DNA of 64,000 nucleotides. Origin: Hymenolepis diminuta. Taxonomy: Eukaryota; Platyhelminthes; Cestoda; Cyclophyllidea; Hymenolepididae. Every line of letters starts with the position of its first letter. Position 1 is the first letter of the stretch. Location of the stretch: positions 2,098,837-2,162,836 of the forward strand of contig CAADRB010000016.1 of NCBI GenBank assembly GCA_900708905.1. Direction: 5' to 3'. The notes under the pieces were generated by a model. The model made no database searches and was not told the origin of the DNA. It was given only the letters and a program-made list of their open reading frames with translations. The translations under genes and the position numbers were made by a program. Below, in pieces: positions 1 through 12,500 of the stretch.

Positions 1-3000
1 GCTGAAATAAGTCTTAATTCGAAAGATGGGACTAATTATGACAAATACGCTATTTTGAATACGCATCAAGAGTGAGTCCTGTTTGTCGGGTCGCAGGGGT
101 GAGAGAAGGTGAGTGGACCAAAAGGACGTTGAAAGCAACTTCAGAGTGCCAAAGGTTATTACTTCTTCTGATCTTTGGATTCAAATCGTAAAATGTTTAC
201 TAAATGAGCCGTTCACACTCCAAACTTCAAATTTTATGATACGGCCCCTGTACTGCAATAAATGCTTGTCTGTGATATTCAGTAATTATTAACCATTTAG
301 TAATCATTTCAATTCTTTCTTCTTCCATTGGTTGAGAAGACAAAATAAACTTACATGATATTCCGTAGTTTACAGGCTTAAACTAGCAGATATGAGATAG
401 CCAAAATGTTTTATTTACAAGAGCTCCGTAAGGTGAATTTATTCAAGGTGACTTTATTTTCTAATTAAACTCGATTCCCTCCATTTTATTTCTGACTGGA
501 CTTTTTTGGTGATTTCTTTATTTACCTGCTCTATCACGAATTGCATGAATCTTTTCCTTACCCTTAATAACCATGATAATTACTTTCAGAATTTATTTTT
601 CTCAAATAAATTTAATTTCTAACCAACAGAATACCCGATGGCGAGACTATTCAGTATTCTTAGAAAGTGAGTAGTCAGAAAACAGACACTTATTTTTCAA
701 AATAAAGCAAACAAAGATCTATTTGACTCATGTAAACAAAAAAGTACCCAAAAAGATATTATGAGTATATCCACAAACAAGGATGTTTATAAGACACAAT
801 TCGACCATTTTATCTCGGATTTCTTAATTGTTCCTGGTGTTAATACGCCGTTGCGCTCAGAGAAGAGAAAATAACTTTCTCTTACCATCTGCAAAATGCA
901 GTTTTTGTCAAGATTGTAGATGTGTTTGATATATTTGAATTAATTGCATCGAAATAAGGGTTGTCCGAATGAAGAAGAGGAGGTTTGAAATGTAAAATTT
1001 GAAGATTTAAGTAACGAAAAATTCCCTGTTTGGCTTGATTTGTAGTTGTTGCCTGTTTTTCTTCAATCTGAGGTATTTGAGAGCATTCCGCTCAGTTATT
1101 ACTTAGCTTCGAAGACAATTGAGCAACAGGTACAATGGGCTTCGGTATATTTTCATAATCATATTCTTGTTTTAACTATTTTAAAAGGAAAACTAATCAA
1201 GTCTAAATTATCAGATGTTAATGCCTTTTTAATCAATTAATTACAATTTAATCACTGATCATTGATCCGGGGTAACATATTTTAAGTTCAAAAGTTCCTC
1301 ATATCCCTGATCTTATCTTTTTATAAATAATTCCTAATCAACTCGGGTTATTAATGTACCAGAAGTGAACGATTTTCAATATTGGACGTCCAGTTATTCA
1401 GTTTTAGTGATGACGCAAGCTTAGGGTAGAGAAAATCGTTGGAAAATCCAAAAAGTCCTTATTTTTGATTGTCTAAGATAAGAGGTGAATCAGCAGAAAT
1501 TTATAACAGAAGTGACGGGAGAAGAATCACTGCAATTTTAAAAACACTCAGGCCTATTAAAAATAGGGAAAGCGAAAATTTTTATGAGTTTCCACTTTAA
1601 AAACGGAAAACTTCAAATGGACAGCTTTCAACATTGGATTTCATCAGGAAAGGAGGAGGTGAAATAGAAGGAATCAGTTTTAAAATTTGTAGTGTTTGAT
1701 TTGGTTGTCACGCCCTTGCTCTTGATATTTTACTGATTTGAGACAGCTGAAACGCCGTTTTGAAAGTAAATACGTATACTTCGCATTGGATGTCGTACTT
1801 CATGATCAAAGGTCCGAATTCATTTGGGTTTCCTTAACTGTACATTTAATAAAAATAAACTTTTTGACGACAGAAGAAAACATACATCTCTAATGGAGTT
1901 CATTTTAAAAATTGTGGTGCTGGCACCTCTTTCAAACTAAAGTTGTTTGAAGTCAGCCTTTACTAAAGCTAAGAATTGTACAAATGAAGTAAATAACTCT
2001 ATTTACCTCTGTTATATGAACGTGGAACATTTTTCGTCCATAGTTCTGGAGAGCTGCAAATGGGGAACATATCAGTGGTTAGACAAAATATAAAGGGGCC
2101 CATTTTAAATATGTTACGGATTGTGATGTTTGGTTGCTGAAGGCACTTACTTACACAAATAAAACAATGCTAATTAATGTTTAAAGTATGTTTTTACGAT
2201 TTGTCAAAGACATTAATTTATTTGAAATTTTGATGGAGTTTGTACTTTATAGTGATAATATACAAACAAGTCCAATCGGGTATGAAGTGTGAAGGGGAGT
2301 CAAGAGGAGGTAGACAATGAAGTTAAGGCATCAAGAGTCTTATTATATTTGAATAACAGAAACATTTTTACATTATGTTTTTATGAAGATGTTTAGATTA
2401 ATAAATGATCTGCGAGGAATTATAACGGTGCTTTCCTAAAAGTGCCAAAAAAGTTTCCTGAAAATTATTTGAAAAGTGGTCTATTAAAGAGGGGCATAAA
2501 ATTATCAGAATCTATGGTACAGATATATGTCATAAAAGGAAACTATAATTTATGTAAGGAGAATAAAAGTGGATTAAATCTGATAATAATTATTACATAG
2601 CAACTAACTCCAAATCAGAAATACTGTAAATAAGAGTACATCTTGGGTAGCACGTCAGCTCTAATCTCCCCATAAGTTTCCTAATACCAGAAGATTTTGA
2701 CCTTTAAATAAAAGACTGATCAATAGGTTCTGAACGCCATGAACATGAATTCACTCTGAAAACAGCCGAAAAACCTTGAAATGTGGACATTAGAACATGA
2801 AGGACTATTTTGATGACCTCATTTAAATTTCCACTCTTTCTCCATCCCTTTAGACCGTTTTATTGTCCTTTATAATCAGTTCGAGGGCACGAAAAGCATA
2901 TTTCCCACATTGACCGGGTTTTAAAGACGGTGGTAACACACCTCGAGCTTTTTAGATACAAATAGATTCCTTAGATAGTCATTCATGGATGTCAAATGCC

Positions 3001-3561
3001 CTATCAATATCACTCAAAAATTACTTCCAAAAAATTCCTACTTATTTGAAGATGGTCATTTAGATTACTATAAATTCTGTCTAAATTGCGCTCAATTATA
3101 ACTTTTCTTTCACAGAAATGAAGTTTCATATCATAATATCTATTCATAGATCAAACCCGATAAAATTTTTTAAATCATATTTGGAAGCGATTAAAATTCA
3201 GTTTTTTAACTCTCTATAACCAAAATCTATCTTTCTGCATTCTAGTTAAAATCATCGTGTCAGACGGCTTTTTCTTCCGTAACTCTTTCTGGATGGTTAG
3301 ATAGCTGAGAATGAGTTGGCATCATTTCGCACTTATTTACATGTTTTGATTTTTGCACTCGTCAAGAATATTGAGATATTTTGTGTTTAGTTTTCCATTT
3401 TTAAAATTATCCTAATAATTAAATCCGTATCAGCGGTCAATATGTTACTCTTAAATGAAAGGCTGTCTACTTGAACCAATCAGATAGAAGCAAGTAAGCC
3501 CAATGCTTTAAATAAATATACTTCCTTAGAAAGGTCAAAACCTCTGCATGGAATTTCAAGA
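1..3561. other. Intergenic, no gene recognised
   Basis: AT-rich sequence with stops in all frames and no family motif in any short open stretch. A stretch near 300-420 resembles one near 63830-63950 on the same strand, so part of this region is dispersed repeat. The 5' untranslated part and promoter of the downstream protease presumably lie at the right end, but no TATA-like element could be assigned with confidence. Confidence 0.5.
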
Positions 3562-6500
3562 ATGCATCTTGTGAGTAAATCCTACTGTTACTTTAAAGTA
3601 TCTGTTAAAATAAAAATAAAATAAATTTTTATATTTTCCAATTAAAGACAATTATCTATGGAGTTATTTTCACAATCGCCCTTCTTTCACCTGCTGCATC
3701 TTTTAAACCGGTAATTAATAATTAAATTAACTGATAAATGAATTTAAATCAAAATACACATAAAAACAAATTAAACCTTTCAATATTATTTTTTTCTTTT
3801 CAGGATGACTTTTGGAAACACTTACTGAAAGACATAAGAAAACACAAAGTCCGAGAGGGTGAAAGTAAGTTATCATATATAATTCATTTTTGGATAATTA
3901 AATGAATTTTTCGTTCGGTTTTTTGCTAAATTAATCGCGTTTTGCATTCATTTATGAGTTTCTTTCATAAGAATGCATTGTTAAATGTGCAAATCTTTAA
4001 CTGACTTTTAATAATTTAACTTTCAAAATCATAAGTTTTAGTTTACATATAAGGCGCAAATCATTCGCAATCAATAAAAATATTATATTTCAAACCCACC
4101 GGAGGAAACTTACTTTTAATCCTCAAAGAAGAGTCAGAAAAACTACTCTGATATTTTTATGACTGACTTGATGACATTTACACGCTTTTCAAGACACTCT
4201 GGAAAGTTCACGTCAAACTCTTGAAGGTAAAGGTCAGTGCGAATTTTTTCATGCGGCTTCTTTTCAATTCATAAATTTTCTTAAATAGGATGGCCGACTA
4301 GTGTTTGCACTGAATAGGTAGATGTAAAGCATTAAATTGCCCAGTTACTTCTATTTTAGGAAGCTAGTAAAAATTGCAAACTTTAGAGATGTTAAATATT
4401 ACGATACGTGTTATTTAGGTCGATATGATCAAGCCTAAATTTGAAGAACGGTAACGTGACTTAATTTCTATATATGGAGAGTGACTTTGGTGGAATTGTC
4501 GAGCTATGCATTTAAAGTGCTCTAATTATAATAACTTCTATTTTGTAAATATTATGAATAATTAATACTTGGTCTGCCAATTAAAATAGATTGAATTAAT
4601 CTGCTGATTTATTCAATGATATAGTTTAAAATCTATGTGAGTTTTAAAAGGTGATAAAAATTGACGGTCAGTTACTAGTGGCTGAAAAATTAGATGTTGC
4701 AGTATATATTGTTCTACAGAGAGTACTAATATTTAAAAATTAATCGATTATTTTACTTATACTCGGTTTTCCTTATGCCGAATCAATAGTAATTATTATA
4801 AAGAAATGACAATCAAGATAAGTAATTTTAATTAGATGTCACTCTAATCTCTATTGAAGTACGAATGAACTTCATTGCTAATTTTTCAAAATATTTAACC
4901 CAAATTAAAATACCCTCATTTTTAAGATATTACTGTTTTAGGTTTGCGGTGGCCAATTCGAGTGGTTTCCTCGAATTTTAAATTTTACCACACAAAGCAC
5001 CCTTTTAGTTAAAAGAAATTCTACAGTTTTTTTCGTTTTTGTGTTGAATATCTTTTAATAAGAGCATATTGGCTGTCCCTTCTTTGGTTCATAAGATATC
5101 GCTACAAAATTGTCTGTTTTATATAAAAAAACACAAATGCCTCACTTAACATAAGTCAGTTTGTTTAATCTTTTATCGGTTGAAAAAGATAAAATTCATT
5201 TTTTAATAAAAGTATTGTTTATTAATTTTTGTATTTTAGAGGAAAATATGGAATGGATTCAATGTATTTAGTTTGTATTTTACGCCTTATTATTAAGTTT
5301 AAGTTTTCATTGTCTATTATTGAAGAATTTTTCAAGAATTAAATTGATTTTCTTTGTCTTTGCAGACGAATTGTATGTGTGTGAGGTTTGATTTAAATTC
5401 AAAAAATGTGAATAACTCTGAGCCGCGTGTATCTTTTCTAAGTTTTACATAGCTGTATGAAATTTTTTTAATTTCTATTCATGGAGAAGAACAGCCAAAT
5501 TAGCCTAATGAAGGGGATCAGGTAGATGTAGAGTTTTACGTCTGGGTATCATAAGACGGGAATTTCAATTCAGCTCAGGCTGTGCAAAGTTACTCTCATT
5601 TTCTCAATGAATATCGTTAATCCAAATTCTGAGGCAAACAATTCAAGATTTGAGTTCCCCATAAATGAACGAATTCGTGCTCGCGTAATTCGAATTCTGG
5701 ATATCAGCCGAGCAGTTGATCCGGCTATCTCAAAATTTTATTTTCTTTCAAAGTCAAGAGCAACACATCAGAGCTCCTCTGAGGTCAATTAAGGCGATAT
5801 ATCACTATAATTTATCCACCGCATATAAGAGTATGAACGTTTTTTGAATATTTTATTCAGGGCAGGCATTCAATTTTACCTGTTGGTAGATACTGAATTT
5901 TTATTTGACTAAACATATTCTAACATATCCTATAACTTTTATCTAATAACTGACACTTTTAGCTCTTTTCATTATATGGACGCATAATGAATAATAATAA
6001 TAGTCGTATTCTTCCTGTATATTTGTTGTTCATTGTTTTCTTCAGCACTTAATTTGGTATTTAACCTTTCCGTTAGGTTATGAAGTTTGGTACACTAATA
6101 TACACTAATATAATTACCCATGAGAATATAAAAACAAACTCCTAATCATAAGCTGACGCTTTTAATTGCAGACGTAGACCAGAGAGATATGAAGCGGTGG
6201 CTAATAAAGGAATAAAAAAATTAATTTTTAATGGTCAAATCTTAATTTTTTTGGTTTATAAAATTTAAAATTGTGAGTTTTTATTATTTTTAAAGCAATA
6301 TAATTCAAATTCTAATGTTTCGCTGCTCAGTTTCAATGATCTGATCCGTGAGTTTTTGAATGAGTTCACTTTTGCTTTATTCACTGCCTGTTTACAACTG
6401 ATTTAAATGAATGGTACTTAAGGCGTCTTGATCAGTTTCCATATTCTTACAACAATGAGCAGGTAGAGGTAAGTAGCAAAGGTATTTCAAATATAACAAA

Positions 6501-9500
6501 AATTAATCGATTTTACTCACAGTGAACTCAAATAGTGAGGAATGTACTTATGGAAACCCACTGCATAATTCTTAATTATATAATATTGATTGGGGAAAAA
6601 AATTTAAACGCCATAAAAATTGTTTATTTAATCAAATACTTTGATACTAATAATGGAAAAATTCATGCTCGTGCAGCACAAGTCCTTCTCCAAATATGCC
6701 AAATGGACTGAAAAATAAACAAATTTTAAAGGGGATTTACAAAATGGGCAATAGTTTAATCAGCTTGGTAAAGATTAGGGAATAAACAGTAAGGCAAACT
6801 AGAACCGGGTGTCATATCAAGTACATGCTTACCGAGGCAAGAATTTTTGACTGGAAGTGGTCTAACAGAAGTAGAATCAAGAAGCGTATCAACATTTCAC
6901 TCAGTTTCGAACTAAGTAAAATCACGAACGCTAACATTTATCATTTTTTCTTCAAATTTCATAGCTATTAGGGAGCATTGTGGCCGAAACCGCTATTATT
7001 TAACTGACCTTTCCAAGCGCATAGTCGGAGGGGTTGAGTCGCGACAGTCTGACTGGCCATGGCTTGTTTCGATCCAAATTAAACCCGAAGAACCGGTAAG
7101 ACTTTTTAAATTTTAACATGGAAAACCAAGGTTAATGGTCACTTTTTAATTTGAAAGCATTTATACTGCGACAATGTATGGTCTCCTATTTCACACATCT
7201 TGAATGCTTACATTGAATTATTATTAACTTTCAGTGATATATAGCCACCTCGATAACGCATATGTCTTTTGAATAGTCAAGTAATTGCCGCTGAGTAGGG
7301 GAGAATAGCACAGAATTTTATTGCACTTTGTAAATTTTCCCCACTTTGTCCCATCATACCGAAATATTGTTTTTTTTCCATTTATTCCTTATTTATATGC
7401 TAAAATTACTAAATTCATACCCAATTAGTACTATTTATCGATCAAGAAGAATGAATGAAATATTTAAATGAAACATGGGCCACAGGCATAATAAATCCAT
7501 TTACTTAAAGATGGTACCGAATGCACAGATTGGATAAAAGGGTGTATAATCTATAAATCCAAGTAGATTGAAGAGAGAGCCCCAAAGGATCTTATAAAGA
7601 CTTCAACATTTCGATATTTTTCCGATTTTGACTTGAAACTTTCAATTACAAATATTTTCGTTTAGTTACTTAGAGCTGCTTTGAATTTGGAATAATTACA
7701 TGGTGTACATAGTCGCCAGAACGAGAAATACGTGGTTTTATGGTTAATTTCTTCATTACACCCTTATATTTGATTTTGGAACTTTGAGCTAAGACCGTTC
7801 GAAAACTAATTAGTGCTGCTCACTGAATTCATTTAAATTTATAGAAAATAATTTTATTTTTGAGTCTCAAGTATGGGTTTTAAGATGGAGGAATCCTCAA
7901 AATTCTGCAGCTTTCCTTAAATCATTTCTTATAACGATTTTTGGAGGCCAAAATGGTTAATATTCCCATTTGAAGTTCTCTAATACATTTGTTATTACTC
8001 ATTTCAAGCTTCATTAAATTACTTAAAAATACTTATTTGAAAAAGAAAAGGCTCCAATTTAGAGGGCATGAAAGAAAGGAATAAGACGGTTTAGTGACGC
8101 AGTATTTTTATTAAGGAAGAACAGAGGGGAGACAATATTCTTATAATGATTAGACTAAAACTGATTAAATAAAGAATCTGTGCTCATAAAGCAAGTGACA
8201 AATGAGGAAGTGGAGGAGTGAATCATACACATAAATACTTAGAGATAGCAGAAAACTGCGTAAATCGAAAACCAAACGGACAAAATAGGTTGGAAATAAA
8301 ATAACCACAGATTTAACGAATCTAACCAATTGAGTGGTGTTATTTTGAAATACTAATCCATTCTTCTTACATAAATTTTAATAATAAAATAATAAATTTT
8401 AATAAAAAAAACTCAATAACACCATCACATATTCCCCAATCTTTACTGTAATTGTATCCGTTAAGTGGAACTGAATACCCCCAGAGGGAATTATTTTCCC
8501 TCAAATTCAAAGGATTGTCGATTGAAGAAAAATTTTTGGTAAAAGAATGTTTTATCAATACGAAATAAAAATTCAATTAAAGAACATACACCATTATATT
8601 CTGTAGCCGCCATACAATGACTCATACGCCTGTTCTGTCAAAACTACCACTAAGTGGTTCACGAGGGAGACAAAGCAAAAGAGCCCCTCTAACTGTACTT
8701 TATTATAGCCTTTGTGCATAAGATCATCGTTCTTCACCCTTTTTAAACTTCCTCTCTCGCCTCTCCATGCGATCGTCTAATACCTCACTAGGCCATATCA
8801 ACTCTTGGTCTTCTGACTTGAAAATGGGTTGTCGTCCCCTGTAGCCCATGAAAGACATAAAATTTGAAGGAAAATTTCTTAGCTAAATTATTGAAGTAGT
8901 TTTGCTGGAATTGGCCCTAATTTGGCCATTATAAAATGTTAGTCTTATAATTCTTACTATATAATTAAAGTATTTTGAATACAATCATTATACTCAAACT
9001 TGAAAAATCTTCTGCCTTCATAAATATTTTGAGCAGTAAAAGAGGTGCTTATTAGATGCTGATTTTTTATATTTTAAAGGTTCTTGAAGGGTTTTTGTTC
9101 ATGAATTATAAAGCAGATGAAAGAAAAAAGTTTTACAATGCACGAGATTTAAGTGCTTTCAAACAAAATAACTGTTGCCGAGGTAATCGATAACGGACGC
9201 CATTTTTCAGGGCTATTTGAAACAATCTTAAATGATATTCTCGTAAGTTGTGTTCGGCAACTTAAAAATTTTCCATAACTCCTTATTTTTGTAATGAAAT
9301 ATACATTTAAAATAGTTAATAAATTAATGAATTTATCCTCATTATCATGCTATTAAGATTGTTTTTCTATTTTTTTCTTTATCCGTAATCTTTAAATTTC
9401 TGGCATTAGGTGTTCAAAATATCATGATTAAGTAAGACAATTTTATTTTGATATTTTTATTTTAAAAAGGTATTTTTTGTATCTTCATTTTAATTTATCA

Positions 9501-12500
9501 TATTTTCATGACTATTAGGTTAGTTTTAGGTAATTTCGAGTTTGTAAGTAAAAATTATTACGTTTTATATAAGTTAAAATTAAGAGTAAAGAATTATTCC
9601 CTCAAAAATTCCTAGTGGAGAGCGGTATATATATTTACACAGTGCTGATCAAATGCAAGTTATTTCGAATCAGCTAAAATGTTGTTGTTTCTAATCCAAT
9701 TGGTTTATTATTATGTATATTAAGAGCTCACCGTCGAAACGAAGTGATGATCAACTGCAATACATAATAGAACAACTTCAAGCTCACCCGAAGTTGTTCG
9801 AACAATTTTTACACCTGAAGAAAATGAAAGAAGCTTCTGCACCGACTAATGGTTCATCGCGTACCAGCCATTCGAGAATTGTCGGTCATGTGTGTGGAGG
9901 TTCACTAATCAGTCCCTCTTGGATTCTAACTGCAAGACACTGCTTTGAGTAAGATAGTTTAATTTATGAGTATTTCTCTTAAAAACGAGAGCTGCAGCTT
10001 AAGAGTTATCAATACTACTAATAACTAAGAAGCACTCTTTGGAGAAAAGTTTTCAAACGTCAACTTTGAGTAGAATAACATTGTTAAGCTTCCCTGGTGA
10101 TAAACCTGAATTCCCCCGACTCATTTATTATTCGAACTTTATCAAAGCTGCTGATATTTCTGCCTTCTGGATGTGCACGAATTGAAATCAAACTCATAGT
10201 CTCGAACTTTGAAGGCGACTAAGTTAGCTTAACCCTGCTGTGCTGTCTCTCACTATGAATAAGGTAGAGGCCTCAGCATGAATTAAACAAAGTGAAGCCA
10301 AATATGTGAAAATTCGGCAAGAATATTGCGAAAAGGTCCTTATAGGCCGAACGGAATGAAGCTCAGTATGCAAAGTACATAAATTTGCTATAAAATGATT
10401 GGCGGCTTAGTGAAATAAATACCAATGAGGTAGCTACAAGGTCACTATATTTTAGTGCCAAGATGTAGGAAGTTTGTTCATAACATGCGACTTTGACGAC
10501 TTGAAGAAGAGATTAATTTCATCAATAACACTTTTATTCTGATGAATGTGAATCAATATGAATATAGGAATGCTTCTTTTATCACTATCGGCGATACATA
10601 TTTAAATAAAAAGTTTGCAGCAATGGCATTCGGATCTATGTTTACGCACGCTAAATAAACGGTGATAGGTTTGATATCCAGTTCAGTTGTGAAGCAAACG
10701 TGGGTAACCCGCGAGATCACTACAGAGTAACCAAACTTGATGAAAAATGAGATCCTTTTGAATAAACCTCAAAATTTATTGAGCGAAATCGTGAAATTGA
10801 ACCCTCTTCTCTCTTTAAATGAAGGCAATAACTACAGACATTTTCCTCTTTCTCCAATTCGTATCTCTAATATTTTTGACTATGCATTGCAAATAGCCTG
10901 TGAAATAAGGAGAGTGAAGTTTAACAATAGCTTGAAACTACTTAAAAAAAATAAAAGCAAAGCGGCCTGAGTCTCCCTCTTACGAGAAGCTGTTGAATAA
11001 TTTAAACCAGATACGTCCCAGAGAATGAAGAATAAATATGTTTGAAGTGCCTATTATTGTAATCAGTCCATAAAATAAAAAAAGCTGTAACAATAATACA
11101 ATTGGGACGGGTGATGATGGGAAGAAAAAAGATTGTGATATCAGCATATTTCGTTCGTGAAACAAACTATCTATGACGCTACGGTGAGTACCGCTTTGTA
11201 TTCAAGATTTTTGGGGCTTGAGTATTTGGAATGTCTCTTTATTTTGAAGCCTTTTTGAAGCCCAGGTGCCCTGATGAAATGAAAAGATATCAATTATTTG
11301 GATTGAAGACTCGTATTTGTCGGCACTATGCAATTCCACATTTTGCAAACCAGTTCTCATTCGTTTAAGGGCACAAGAAATGACCAAGTTTAAAAGATTG
11401 GGTGGTTGAATTTCCTGCTATCATATCTCCTGAACACAGTACACTATCTAGCTCTAATTCTAGCAAAGGACAGGATGTCAGTAAAGAGATGTCTGCATAG
11501 GTAGTAACTATTTTTACTAATTAAAAATAAATTATAAGAAATATTCATCCGTATAGGGACAGCAGAAGGGGGTTACATCTACGAGGTAACCACACACTTG
11601 GACAAACATCCAGATTGGGTATTTAAGGGAGGAATTGTCTACGTGACATTGGGATGGGAACACAGTGGGAATGCCAAGCACACCGTTTGGTATCGGTGGG
11701 TCGGGACACAAAACTTACATCCTTGGTAAAGCCGCGATTTGTAGTCTTATAAAATGGATTTATTGACTAATGGATTATATTGAATGACTAAATTTTGTTC
11801 TTTAAATATGCTTAGTAAAATCTTTAATTGAAGTTACTGTAGAATGTAAAGGTTATTCACTTTAAGTGGAAGAATATTTGGAGGGGTGCACTCTTTGCGG
11901 GTTTAAATAATTTTGTTCCAATTGTCAACTCATATTCAAGCATGTTCTGCTCAATCATTTTAAAGCACTGCTTGTACGAAACATGAATCAATAACCAACG
12001 TACATTTGAATTACCTGAAATTGACTAATGCTTCATTGCAGCAAATTTCCACGGTTTCAAAAGCTTGCACTCTTGCCTAATATGCTTAACTTTTCATTTA
12101 GTTCGAGTTTGGACTCCTCTCTAACCAGTGATCCTTCGAGATTGATTGTTAGAGTCGGAGAGCATAATTTGCATGAGCCAGAAGAATTCCAGGTTGATCA
12201 TGAAGTGGAGGAGATTTTCACCTATCCAAAAACGTGTAAGTTTTTAATAAAGGTGTTTGTATGGCACCTTCTGAGATATTAATATTTCAGGAGCACAGCA
12301 AACTCTATAGATGTCAAAGACTCTTTAAATAAAGGTCTAATACTGCAATAAAAGTTATCTTATTCAATATATAGTGAATTAATTTATTTTTACATATCTC
12401 TGTTTGGTCATGTTTTATTCATTCGTTTTTTGGTTCATCCTTGTTTAACCATATCAAAGTCCCACGTTCCTGCTGGATCAAGCTGTAACAAAATTTTTAC

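Noticed and set aside
1046..1240. 64-codon open frame near the window start
   Set aside because: Random-looking composition with no motif, promoter or splice context.
12042..12101. Longer version of protease exon 6 beginning after TTGCAG
   Set aside because: Phase also fits, but it would put 20 extra residues between the catalytic His loop and VRVGEH. The acceptor at 12101 gives a family-typical length. Kept only as an alternative.
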